Assembly: GCA_946481605.1 (NCBI GenBank)
Contig: CAMLPA010000158.1
Span: forward strand, 1-7,398
Direction of reading: 5' to 3'
DNA length: 7,398 nucleotides
Source: an uncultured Flavihumibacter sp.
Lineage (GTDB): Bacteria; Bacteroidota; Bacteroidia; Chitinophagales; Chitinophagaceae
The notes beneath the pieces are model-generated. The model was not told the DNA's origin. It did not search any database and saw only the letters and a list, made by a program, of their open reading frames with translations. A program made the position numbers and the translations under genes. Shown here piece after piece: positions 1 through 6,502 of the stretch; position 1 is the stretch's first letter; the number at the start of each line of letters is the position of its first letter.

Positions 1-590
1 GCATCAAAACCGATCTCGATTCCACCCTGAATATTGGCGCGGATGTAACGCATCGCATAAGCGGTACCGCAAGCGCCCAGAACGGTTGCGGCATCCATCA
101 GCTTTTCGTCGATCACCACCACGGAGCCAAGGTTACTGAACAGGTTGTTCACGTGTGCGATCTGCTCGGTGGAAGCCGCGGTATAACTGATACAGGTCAT
201 GCTTTCCTGGATGGCGATGGCCGTATTGGGCATGGCCCTGAAAATAGGGATTTCATTTCCTGCAATCGCGGCCAGGTCTTTTATATATACGCCGGATATC
301 ACGGAGATGAGCAGGTGCTTTTGGGGATCGAGCGCCCCCTTAAAGCCCGAGAGTATTTCCTGGTAATTATAAGGTTTTACCGCAAGTACAATAATATCGG
401 CCTCAGTAACGGCAGACACGTTATCTGAACTGGTTTTTACCCCTTTTTCCTGCAGTGATTTTAACGTGGAAACATTCCGTTTTGTAACGGTAATATCGGA
501 AGGAAGGGAAAATCCGCTTTTGATCAATCCTTCTGCTATCGCGGAACCGAGGTTACCGCCGCCGATCACGGCAATTTTTTTGTAGGCCAT
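1..590 (-). CDS. proC: Pyrroline-5-carboxylate reductase, 3' end cut by window edge
   Basis: Catalyses the last step of proline biosynthesis, NAD(P)H-dependent reduction of 1-pyrroline-5-carboxylate to L-proline, in the cytoplasm. Reading the minus strand from the ATG at 590-588 gives 196 complete residues with no stop before the window edge. The family is usually about 265-275 residues, so roughly the last 70 are missing. Seen: an N-terminal Rossmann nucleotide-binding motif, VIGGGNLGSA at residues 8-17; a beta strand ending in VLAVKP (68-73); the family hallmark RAMPNT (118-123); and the start of the helical dimerisation domain, LGACGTAYAMRYIRA (171-185), where many homologues have SGSGPAY. 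The start is secure because the Rossmann fold begins at residue 6. The leader TTAAAATT before the ATG carries no Shine-Dalgarno sequence, which is usual in Bacteroidota. The gene lies downstream of purL on the same strand, 176 bp away. Co-transcription is possible, but the inverted-repeat unit lies between them. Confidence 0.95.
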   Translation of the reverse strand, partial: MAYKKIAVIGGGNLGSAIAEGLIKSGFSLPSDITVTKRNVSTLKSLQEKGVKTSSDNVSAVTEADIIVLAVKPYNYQEILSGFKGALDPQKHLLISVISGVYIKDLAAIAGNEIPIFRAMPNTAIAIQESMTCISYTAASTEQIAHVNNLFSNLGSVVVIDEKLMDAATVLGACGTAYAMRYIRANIQGGIEIGFD

Positions 591-686
591 AATTTTAATG
601 TTGAAGGTTGGATTGGTGTTTTTCAAAGCGAATAGTCAACATTCCATTTTCCCATGCACGCATCTTCCGCCGTTCTGCCCAACTTT

Positions 687-707
687 ATCATTCAAAGGTT
701 GAATGAT
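687..707. repeat. Perfect 9-bp inverted repeat with 3-nt loop
   Basis: ATCATTCAA (687-695), loop AGG, TTGAATGAT (699-707). It forms a short A/T-rich hairpin on either strand. No T-run of terminator type follows on the minus strand, so it is not a standard intrinsic terminator for purL, although it lies just downstream of that gene. The right arm can also pair with CATTCAA copies at 750-763. Confidence 0.6.
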
Positions 708-742
708 GCTGGATACCGGATTGTACTTCACGCTCAACCCGG

Positions 743-763
743 CATCCAACATTCAACATTCAA
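743..763 (-). repeat. Three tandem heptamers TTGAATG/TTGAATG/TTGGATG
   Basis: On the minus strand, directly after the purL stop codon, two exact TTGAATG units are followed by one TTGGATG. On the plus strand they read CATCCAA, CATTCAA, CATTCAA. The same word, as CATTCAA or TTGAATG, recurs at 689-695 and 699-705, and a related CAACATTC is at 637-644. The run forms most of the right arm of the larger inverted-repeat unit. Confidence 0.6.
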
Positions 764-766
764 AAT

Positions 767-3004
767 TTATATCGCACCCAGCGCATCTTCTGCCACTCCG
801 CCGCCAATCACATTTTCCAGCGCTGTATCGTACAGGTTTTTCCAGTAGCCGATGTTGTTCCATCCTTCTCCGTTTACGCGCACGTCACCTTCGGTAACGG
901 TACCCAGTTGGGAGAATGCACAACCGGCTGCGGTCAGTTCTTTTTCAAAAGCCGCGCGGTTACTTTCTTTCACAGATACTACCACCCTGCTTTGCGCCTC
1001 ACCGAAGAGTGCTGCGTCTTTGCGCAGGTCCGCGGGCAGTTGTACTGCAAAGCCGAGGTTGCGGTTAAACCCGCTTTCAGTGAGGGTTACGAACAAGCCT
1101 CCTTCACTGATATCGTGTGCGGAATCGATCAGTTTTGCCTTGATGAGCTGACTGATGGCCTGCTGTACGTTGAATTCGTTTTCGAGATCGAATGCCGGGG
1201 CGGGAGAAAATTCCACGCCGCAAACTTTATGCAGGTATTCAGAAGAATTGATGTCGTTAGAATGGTGCCCCACCATATAAATATGATCGCCCGCCGCTTT
1301 GAAATCGAGGGTCATCTTTTCATCCATGCTTTCCAGTAGTCCAACCATACCGATGGTAGGGGTCGGATAAACTGGTCCGTCAGGGGATTGGTTGTAGAAA
1401 CTCACGTTTCCGCCGGTGATCGGCGTTTCAAACTTTTCGCAGGCCGCGCCCATACCTTTGATTGCGTACACGAATTGGTAGTACACTTCCGGATCATAAG
1501 GGTTACCGAAGTTAAGGCAGTTGGTTACACCGAGTGGCAATCCGCCACTGCAAACGATGTTGCGGGCCGCTTCTGAAACGGCGATCATACCACCCACATA
1601 AGGATCGGAGAAAACGTAGCGGCTGTTACAATCCACGGTAACGGCCAGCGCTTTATTGGTTTCTTTCACCAGCACCACCTGCGCATCGGAAGGCGCGTTG
1701 GTAGAGGTGTTTCCTGTTCCCACCATGCTGTCGTACTGGTGGTAGATCCATCTTTTGCTGGCGATGTTCGGGATCGTGATGATCTTTTCCGCCGTAGCCT
1801 TCAGGTTGGAAGGTACTGCGATGGTATCAGGATTGAACGCTTTTACTTTTTCGAGGTAAGCGGGTTCTTTGTATTCGCGGTCATAAACTGGTGCGCCGCC
1901 GCCCAGTACCATACTTTCAGCGGGCAGTTCAGCTTCCAGTTCACCATTCATATAGAAGCGGAGGATGCCGTCGCCGGTTACTTCACCGATTTCGGAGCAG
2001 GGCAGGTCCCATTTTTCGAAGATGGCAGTGATCTCTTTTTCACGTCCTTTTTCTACCACCATCAACATTCTTTCCTGGCTTTCGGAGAGCAGGAGTTCCC
2101 ATGCTTTCATATTCGCCTGGCGTGTAGGTACTTTTTCCAGGTTGATTATCATGCCCACACCGCCTTTGGCGCTCATTTCAGAAGTGGAGCAGATGATACC
2201 GGCAGCGCCCATATCCTGCATGCCAACCAGTCCGCCATTCTGGATCACTTCCAGACAGGCTTCGAGGAGTTTCTTTTCCTGGAAGGGGTCACCCACCTGA
2301 ACAGCGGGGAGGTCTTCAATACTGTTTTCAGTAATATCTGCGGAGGCGAATGCCGCGCCCCCCATACCATCTTTACCGGTAGCTGAACCTACGATGAACA
2401 CAGGGTTTCCCACTCCTTCAGCGGTAGCGGAAACCGTTTGACCGGCTTTCACAACGCCCACACTCATCGCGTTCACGAGCGGGTTGGTATGGTAGCATTC
2501 TTCAAAATATATTTCACCGCCCACAGTAGGTACGCCAAAGCAGTTGCCATAGTGGCCAATGCCGTGAACCACGCCTGCCAGCAGGTGGCGTGTTTTATCT
2601 TCTTCAATATTGCCGAAACGAAGGCTGTTCAAAGCCGCGATGGGCCTGGCCCCCATGGTAAAAATATCACGGTGGATACCACCCACGCCGGTTGCTGCCC
2701 CCTGGAAAGGTTCAATAGCGGAAGGGTGGTTGTGCGATTCTATCTTGAAAACCACGCCCCAGCCATCGCCAATGTCCATTAATCCGGCATTCTCTTCTCC
2801 AGCTTCCACCAGCAGGCGCTTGCCTTTGCGGGGAAGGGTCTTCAGCCATTTGATAGAATTCTTATAACTGCAATGCTCGCTCCACATCACGGAGTAAGCG
2901 CTGAGTTCCGCAAAATTGGGGGTACGCCCGAGTATTTGCTTGATCATTTCAAACTCTTCCGGACGAATGCCGAGTTTTTCGGCTACACTGAGGGTAATTT
3001 CCAT
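767..3004 (-). CDS. purL: Phosphoribosylformylglycinamidine synthase, small-type subunit PurL
   Basis: Performs the ATP-dependent amidation of FGAR to FGAM, the fourth step of de novo purine synthesis. The small type works in a cytoplasmic complex with PurS and the glutaminase PurQ, which supplies ammonia from glutamine; neither partner is in this window. The 745 residues match the small-PurL length (about 720-750), not the roughly 1200-1300-residue fused form. Seen: SEHCSYK at 42-48 with the conserved His44; the ATP/metal-binding KIESHNHPSAIEPFQGAATG (87-106); GDPFQEK (238-244); QDMGAAG (263-269); SESQERML (307-314); then the second pseudo-repeat with GVTNCLNFGNP (492-502), GGNVSFYN (531-538) and AHDISEGGL (629-637). 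All key motifs are intact and the frame is unbroken. The start at 3004 gives the usual short N-terminal helix before the SEHC motif, and a Bacteroidota-type -7 box lies about 30 bp upstream. Transcription diverges from the neighbouring glycosyltransferase gene. Confidence 0.97.
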   Translation of the reverse strand: MEITLSVAEKLGIRPEEFEMIKQILGRTPNFAELSAYSVMWSEHCSYKNSIKWLKTLPRKGKRLLVEAGEENAGLMDIGDGWGVVFKIESHNHPSAIEPFQGAATGVGGIHRDIFTMGARPIAALNSLRFGNIEEDKTRHLLAGVVHGIGHYGNCFGVPTVGGEIYFEECYHTNPLVNAMSVGVVKAGQTVSATAEGVGNPVFIVGSATGKDGMGGAAFASADITENSIEDLPAVQVGDPFQEKKLLEACLEVIQNGGLVGMQDMGAAGIICSTSEMSAKGGVGMIINLEKVPTRQANMKAWELLLSESQERMLMVVEKGREKEITAIFEKWDLPCSEIGEVTGDGILRFYMNGELEAELPAESMVLGGGAPVYDREYKEPAYLEKVKAFNPDTIAVPSNLKATAEKIITIPNIASKRWIYHQYDSMVGTGNTSTNAPSDAQVVLVKETNKALAVTVDCNSRYVFSDPYVGGMIAVSEAARNIVCSGGLPLGVTNCLNFGNPYDPEVYYQFVYAIKGMGAACEKFETPITGGNVSFYNQSPDGPVYPTPTIGMVGLLESMDEKMTLDFKAAGDHIYMVGHHSNDINSSEYLHKVCGVEFSPAPAFDLENEFNVQQAISQLIKAKLIDSAHDISEGGLFVTLTESGFNRNLGFAVQLPADLRKDAALFGEAQSRVVVSVKESNRAAFEKELTAAGCAFSQLGTVTEGDVRVNGEGWNNIGYWKNLYDTALENVIGGGVAEDALGAI

Positions 3005-3013
3005 ATTAATATG
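3002..3013. repeat. 12-bp perfect palindrome covering the purL start codon
   Basis: CATATTAATATG reads the same on both strands. Its left end is the purL initiation codon on the minus strand. It may be chance in an A/T-rich leader, a protein-binding site, or a small mRNA structure at the ribosome-binding region. No partner site was seen. Confidence 0.35.
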
Positions 3014-3035
3014 CGCAGGATGTTAAAAGAAAGCG

Positions 3036-3043
3036 CAAAAGTA
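3036..3043 (-). promoter_or_regulatory. Candidate -7 box of the purL promoter
   Basis: The minus strand reads TACTTTTG, an exact match to the Bacteroidota sigma-70 -7 consensus TAnnTTTG, followed by CGC. Transcription would begin near 3029 and give a leader of about 25 nt, a normal length. No TTTG or TTG was found at the expected -33 distance, so the assignment rests on the -7 box and its position. Confidence 0.5.
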
Positions 3044-3070
3044 CAAATAATACAGATGGGAAATACGCCG

Positions 3071-3078
3071 TATCTTTC
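3071..3078 (+). promoter_or_regulatory. Weak candidate -7 box for the glycosyltransferase gene
   Basis: TATCTTTC matches TAnnTTTG at all but the last position, and the overlapping TTGCTTTG (3079-3086) misses it by one position as well. Either would give a leader shorter than about 30 nt before the ATG at 3109. No clear -33 element is visible. The box is about 30 bp from the opposing purL box, so both promoters would share one short divergent region. Confidence 0.3.
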
Positions 3079-3108
3079 TTGCTTTGTATCTTTTATCCAG
3101 GCTCAGCT

Positions 3109-4008
3109 ATGCACATCGCGTTCGTTCATCCGCACAAGGCTTTCTTACCGGAAATTCCCGCATATTCCGCTTACTTCAGCCAAAAAGGATGGAAGACTTC
3201 CACCTGGCAGCCTACGGACAAACTTCCCGATGATGTTACCGTAGAATGGCGCATGATGGGTACACATTACGGCCAAAAACACCCCAAACGGATACTTATT
3301 CATGAGTACGCCTCTCCCTCCACGCCTCCATTCGCAGCCCTAAAGAATACGTTGAAAGGATATTTAAATACAAACCCTGAACTGCGGATTTTCCAGAATG
3401 AATACGTTCAGCGTTCCTTCACCTTCAAAAAACAAACGCCTTTCGTCTTCAGGGACATGGGCATCCCCGAAAGCTGGCTCACCGAAAGCCAGGCACTTCC
3501 TCCGCAACATGACTTTATATATGTAGGCAGTGTAGAGAAAAACCGATCGATCCCCCTCCTGCTCGACCGGTTTACCACTACATTAAAAGCGCATACTTTA
3601 TTGATCGTAAGCCGGAATTATGAAGCACTCCGCGAAAAATACAGGCACGCGACCAACATCCGGTTTACAGGCCCCCTTTCCCCGGAAACAGTGCAGGAAC
3701 TTATATTACAGGCTTCCTTCGCCATCAACTTCATTCCTCCTGTGGCCCCTTTTAACCAGCTTACGTCTACAAAATTCCTGGAATATGCCGCCTGTAACAG
3801 CCGGATCATCACCACAAATTATCCCTGGCTAGAAAATTTCCAGCAACAATACGGGGGAAATTATTTTCACCTCACCCCCGATCTGGGGAACCTGACCTGG
3901 GAAGAAGTAAACACTTTTAAATATGCCTGCCCGGCAGATATGCGGCCATTTACCTGGGAACAAAGGATTAAACAATCGGGGATCGAAACATTTTTAGAAC
4001 AATTTTAG
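3109..4008 (+). CDS. Compact GT-B-type glycosyltransferase, substrate unknown
   Basis: Probably transfers a sugar from a nucleotide-sugar donor to a glycan or lipid carrier at the cytoplasmic face; donor and acceptor cannot be read from the sequence. Of the 299 residues, the N-terminal part opens with MHIAFVHPHKAFLPEIPAYS, the usual first strand and glycine-poor loop of GT-B enzymes, and contains IHEYASPSTPPF (64-75). The C-terminal donor-binding domain starts near HDFIYVGSVEKNRS (134-147), continues through NIRFTGPLS (183-191) and holds the GT4-like KFLEYAACNSRII (222-234), with Glu225 where the conserved acidic residue is expected; the position eight residues before it is Gln, not Glu. It ends with FTWEQR (281-286). 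No signal peptide or membrane segment is seen. The protein is short for GT4 enzymes (often 350-400 residues), with a reduced N-domain. The ATG at 3109 was preferred to an in-frame TTG at 3079, because the conserved strand begins exactly there. There are no other glycan genes nearby. Confidence 0.8.
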   Translation: MHIAFVHPHKAFLPEIPAYSAYFSQKGWKTSTWQPTDKLPDDVTVEWRMMGTHYGQKHPKRILIHEYASPSTPPFAALKNTLKGYLNTNPELRIFQNEYVQRSFTFKKQTPFVFRDMGIPESWLTESQALPPQHDFIYVGSVEKNRSIPLLLDRFTTTLKAHTLLIVSRNYEALREKYRHATNIRFTGPLSPETVQELILQASFAINFIPPVAPFNQLTSTKFLEYAACNSRIITTNYPWLENFQQQYGGNYFHLTPDLGNLTWEEVNTFKYACPADMRPFTWEQRIKQSGIETFLEQF

Positions 4009-4093
4009 ATTACGAATTTTTATATACAAGCATTCATTCAAAGTTTTGGTGAATTTTTTCGAACAACTACACTATAATCACCACAATACAATA

Positions 4094-4110
4094 GAATTTA
4101 TTAAAAATTC
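4094..4110. repeat. 6-bp inverted repeat upstream of the glnN promoter
   Basis: GAATTT (4094-4099), spacer ATTAA, AAATTC (4105-4110) in an A/T-rich stretch about 25 bp before the candidate -33 element. It could be an operator half or simply low-complexity sequence. The rest of 4009-4144 shows no gene and no strong terminator for the glycosyltransferase. Confidence 0.25.
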
Positions 4111-4131
4111 AGGCCAACGAATGTTATTTTA

Positions 4132-4162
4132 TTGGTTTTATCTGTCAAATGCATTTGATTTG
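4132..4162 (+). promoter_or_regulatory. Candidate Bacteroidota-type promoter of glnN
   Basis: TTG at 4132-4134 is followed after 20 bp by TTGATTTG at 4155-4162, one mismatch from TAnnTTTG. This spacing agrees with the Bacteroidota -33/-7 pattern. Transcription would start near 4167-4170. That lies after the ATG at 4149 but before the ATG at 4182, and so supports the downstream start of GlnN. Confidence 0.4.
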
Positions 4163-4171
4163 CATATCAAA
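4145..4171. promoter_or_regulatory. Overlapping palindromes on the glnN -7 region, possible operator
   Basis: TCAAATGCATTTGA (4145-4158) is a perfect 14-bp palindrome. It overlaps TTTGAT-N6-ATCAAA (4154-4171), another perfect inverted repeat. Both cover the candidate -7 box and the predicted transcription start, the place where a repressor would block initiation. No known regulator site was recognised; nitrogen control is only a guess from the gene's function. Confidence 0.35.
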
Positions 4172-4181
4172 ATTTGTATCA

Positions 4182-6374
4182 ATGTCATTACGATTCCAAG
4201 CACTAAACTACCTGTCTGTTGACAACAACGAGACTTCGGTTCCCCCTTCCCTGAAGGTGACTTCCATTTTCGGTGAAAATGTTTTCACCCTGGAAAAAGC
4301 ACGCTCCTTCCTGAGCGATGAAGGCTATAAAAGCCTCGTGGCCTCTATTAAAGGCGGTAAGAAAATCGACCGCAACATGGCCAATCAAATTGCTGCCGGC
4401 TTGCGTCAATGGGCCGAATCCAAAGGCGTAACTCACTATACACACTGGTTTCAGCCCCTTACAGGCACTACTGCTGAAAAGCACGATTCTTTCTTCACAC
4501 TGAAAGGTGATGGTACCGCCATCGAAGAATTCGACGGCGCGGCGCTGATCCAGCAGGAACCTGATGCCTCTTCTTTCCCCAACGGTGGTCTCCGCGCTAC
4601 TTTCGAAGCACGCGGTTACACAGCATGGGATCCTTCTTCTCCCGCATTCATCATGGACATCGGTACCGGTAAAACACTGTGTATCCCTACCGTGTTCATC
4701 TCCTATACCGGCGAATCACTGGACTACAAAGCGCCCCTTATGAAAGCGCTGGAAGCCCTGAACAAATCCGCGGTTGAAGTTTGTAACTATTTCGATAAGA
4801 ATGTAACCAAAGTTACCCCTACCCTCGGTTGGGAACAGGAGTACTTCGTGATCGATGAAGCATTGTTCAATGCCCGTCCTGACCTGGTACTCAGCGGACG
4901 TACCGTTTTCGGACACTCTCCCGCGAAAGGTCAGCAACTGGAAGACCACTACTTCGGTTCTATTCCTGAAAGAACTTACGCTTTCATGCGCGATTTCGAA
5001 CAGGAGTCCTATAAACTGGGCATTCCCCTGCGTACACGTCACAACGAGGTGGCTCCCGCGCAGTTCGAGTGCGCCCCCATCTTTGAAGAAGTGAACCTGG
5101 CCGTTGACCACAACACCCTCCTGATGGATGTACTGGACCGCGTTGCCCGCCGCCACCGCCTCCGCGTGCTGCTGCACGAGAAGCCTTTCGCAGGCATCAA
5201 CGGTAGCGGTAAACACAACAACTGGTCTATGGCTACCGATACCGGCGTTAACCTGCTGGCTCCCGGTAAAACACCGAAGACCAACCTGATGTTCCTCACC
5301 TTCTTCGTGAACACCATCAAAGCTGTACACGATTACGCCGACCTGATGCGTGCCTCTATCGCTTCCGCTTCCAACGATTTCCGTCTGGGTGCCAACGAAG
5401 CGCCGCCCGCCATCATCTCCGTATTCACCGGCCAATACCTGAGCAAAGTACTCGCCGATATCAAAGAAAGAGTAGGTGACAAATTCGATGAGCAGGACGA
5501 AGCCATCCTGAAACTCGACCTGCACCGCAGCATTCCTGAAGTAATGCTCGACAACACCGATCGTAACCGTACTTCTCCTTTCGCATTTACCGGCAACAAA
5601 TTCGAGTTCCGCGCCGTAGGTTCTTCCGCCAACTGCGCCAACGCGATGACTGTGCTGAACACCATCATGGCTGAAACACTGAAAACCTTCAAAAAGGATG
5701 TGGACGCCCTGATCGAAAAAGGCGAGAAAAAAGAGATCGCCATTATGCACGTGATCCGCGAGTACATCGTTGCTTCTGAAAAAGTATTGTTCGAAGGCGA
5801 TGGCTACAGCGACGACTGGGAAAAAGAAGCCGAAAAACGCGGCCTGGAAAACATCAAAACCACGCCAAAAGCACTGGATGCGATGGTTTCCCCCAAAGCA
5901 AAAAAACTGTTCGAAAGCAATGGTGTTTACACGCATCCTGAACTGGAGGCCCGCCACGAAATTGAACTGGAAAAATACATCAAGAAAGTACAGATCGAAG
6001 CGCGCATCATGGGCGAAATGGCTACCAGCCTGATCCTCCCCGCCGCTATCAAATACCAGAATACCCTCCTTCAGAACGTAAAAGGCCTGAAAGAAGTTGG
6101 TCTGGATGCCGGAACTTATGGTCCGCAGAAATACATTCTTGAAAAAATATCCTCTCATATCGCCATCATCAGCGATAAAGTGGTGGAAATGATCGAAGCC
6201 CGCAAAAAGGCAAACGCGCTTGCGGATACCCGTGAGAAAGCGATCGCTTATTGCGATGAAGTAAAAGGCAAATACTTCGACGTGATCCGCTACCATGTTG
6301 ACAAACTGGAACTGATGGTAGACGACAAGGAATGGACACTTCCGAAATACCGCGAACTGTTGTTCCTGAGATAA
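4182..6374 (+). CDS. glnN: Glutamine synthetase type III
   Basis: Makes glutamine from glutamate, ammonia and ATP in the cytoplasm; a main ammonia-assimilation enzyme in Bacteroidota. The GSIII type is a large dodecamer, distinct from GlnA (about 470 residues). From the ATG at 4182 it is 730 residues, the usual GSIII length. Seen, numbered from that start: HYTHWFQPLTG (85-95) of the beta-grasp region; metal-binding GWEQEYF (216-222); RHNEVAPAQFE (286-296); NGSGKHNNWS (340-349) with the catalytic-core His; NRTSPFAFTGNKFEFRAVGS (462-481) binding nucleotide and glutamate; and a long helical, Lys/Glu-rich C-terminal region typical of the type. An in-frame ATG at 4149 would add 11 residues (MHLICISKFVS), but it lies upstream of the likely transcription start and was not chosen. 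Codon choice is strongly biased: from 4719 to the stop it avoids TTA, CTA and TCA entirely, consistent with high expression. A strong terminator follows. Confidence 0.96.
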   Translation: MSLRFQALNYLSVDNNETSVPPSLKVTSIFGENVFTLEKARSFLSDEGYKSLVASIKGGKKIDRNMANQIAAGLRQWAESKGVTHYTHWFQPLTGTTAEKHDSFFTLKGDGTAIEEFDGAALIQQEPDASSFPNGGLRATFEARGYTAWDPSSPAFIMDIGTGKTLCIPTVFISYTGESLDYKAPLMKALEALNKSAVEVCNYFDKNVTKVTPTLGWEQEYFVIDEALFNARPDLVLSGRTVFGHSPAKGQQLEDHYFGSIPERTYAFMRDFEQESYKLGIPLRTRHNEVAPAQFECAPIFEEVNLAVDHNTLLMDVLDRVARRHRLRVLLHEKPFAGINGSGKHNNWSMATDTGVNLLAPGKTPKTNLMFLTFFVNTIKAVHDYADLMRASIASASNDFRLGANEAPPAIISVFTGQYLSKVLADIKERVGDKFDEQDEAILKLDLHRSIPEVMLDNTDRNRTSPFAFTGNKFEFRAVGSSANCANAMTVLNTIMAETLKTFKKDVDALIEKGEKKEIAIMHVIREYIVASEKVLFEGDGYSDDWEKEAEKRGLENIKTTPKALDAMVSPKAKKLFESNGVYTHPELEARHEIELEKYIKKVQIEARIMGEMATSLILPAAIKYQNTLLQNVKGLKEVGLDAGTYGPQKYILEKISSHIAIISDKVVEMIEARKKANALADTREKAIAYCDEVKGKYFDVIRYHVDKLELMVDDKEWTLPKYRELLFLR

Positions 6375-6397
6375 AAATGGTACTGACTTGAACAAAT

Positions 6398-6435
6398 GAA
6401 GCCTTCCCGTTTCGATGGGAGGGCTTTTTTATTTT
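6398..6435 (+). terminator. Rho-independent terminator of glnN
   Basis: The stem AGCCTTCCC (6400-6408) pairs with GGGAGGGCT (6417-6425), 9 bp with one G-U pair, extended by an A-T pair, around the 8-nt loop GTTTCGAT. It is followed by TTTTTT-A-TTTT. It begins about 24 bp after the glnN stop codon and is oriented for glnN. It separates glnN from the helicase gene, which therefore probably has its own promoter in 6436-6502; none was recognised there. Confidence 0.9.
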
Positions 6436-6502
6436 GGATGATGGAAGTCACCGTTAAAACACCTATTCTCTCCTACTAACAATATCACTAACTTGCCGCT
6501 TC

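Larger units (their letters stand above)
591..767. repeat. Intergenic inverted-repeat unit (MITE/REP-like) between proC and purL
   Basis: The plus strand from 591 reads AATTTT-AATGTTGAAGGTTGGAT. The minus strand from 767 reads AATTTT-G-AATGTTGAATGTTGGAT. Ignoring one inserted G, 22 of 23 positions agree, so the two ends of the stretch are inverted copies (591-613 and 744-767). The interior has a perfect 9-bp hairpin (687-707) and no open frame that looks like a protein. The unit touches the proC start codon on one side and shares two bases with the purL stop codon (767-769) on the other, so it makes up the whole gap. It may be a small palindromic repeat or MITE-type element, a relic of one, or a structured 3' end or leader. 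I cannot tell whether copies exist elsewhere in the genome. No flanking target duplication is visible. The repeat symmetry is directly seen; the mobile-element reading is inference. Confidence 0.55.

Noticed and set aside
693..700. AACCTTTG on the minus strand as a proC -7 box
   Set aside because: One mismatch from TAnnTTTG, but it lies about 95 bp from the start codon, within the hairpin, and has no clear -33 element.
654..848. 64-codon open frame across the proC-purL gap
   Set aside because: It runs into the antisense of purL, has no recognisable domain, and its course is explained by the repeat unit.
1739..2386. 215-codon open frame on the plus strand opposite purL
   Set aside because: Exact antisense register with purL, whose motifs and length are fully intact. 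Its composition is Phe/His-rich, as expected of an antisense shadow.
3079..3108. TTG start adding 10 residues to the glycosyltransferase
   Set aside because: The ATG at 3109 begins exactly at the conserved first strand, and the upstream part overlaps the candidate promoter.
4036..4059. Possible terminator after the glycosyltransferase
   Set aside because: Only a 5-bp A/T-rich stem (ATTCA/TGAAT) before a T-run; too weak to call.
4149..4181. Upstream ATG adding 11 residues to GlnN
   Set aside because: It falls inside the palindrome and candidate -7 box, and the 730-residue form already has the usual GSIII length.
4716..6395. 559-codon open frame on the minus strand opposite glnN
   Set aside because: It is in codon-for-codon register with glnN and is open only because glnN lacks TTA, CTA and TCA there. 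The product is rich in Phe, His, Val and Gly, with no recognisable domain.
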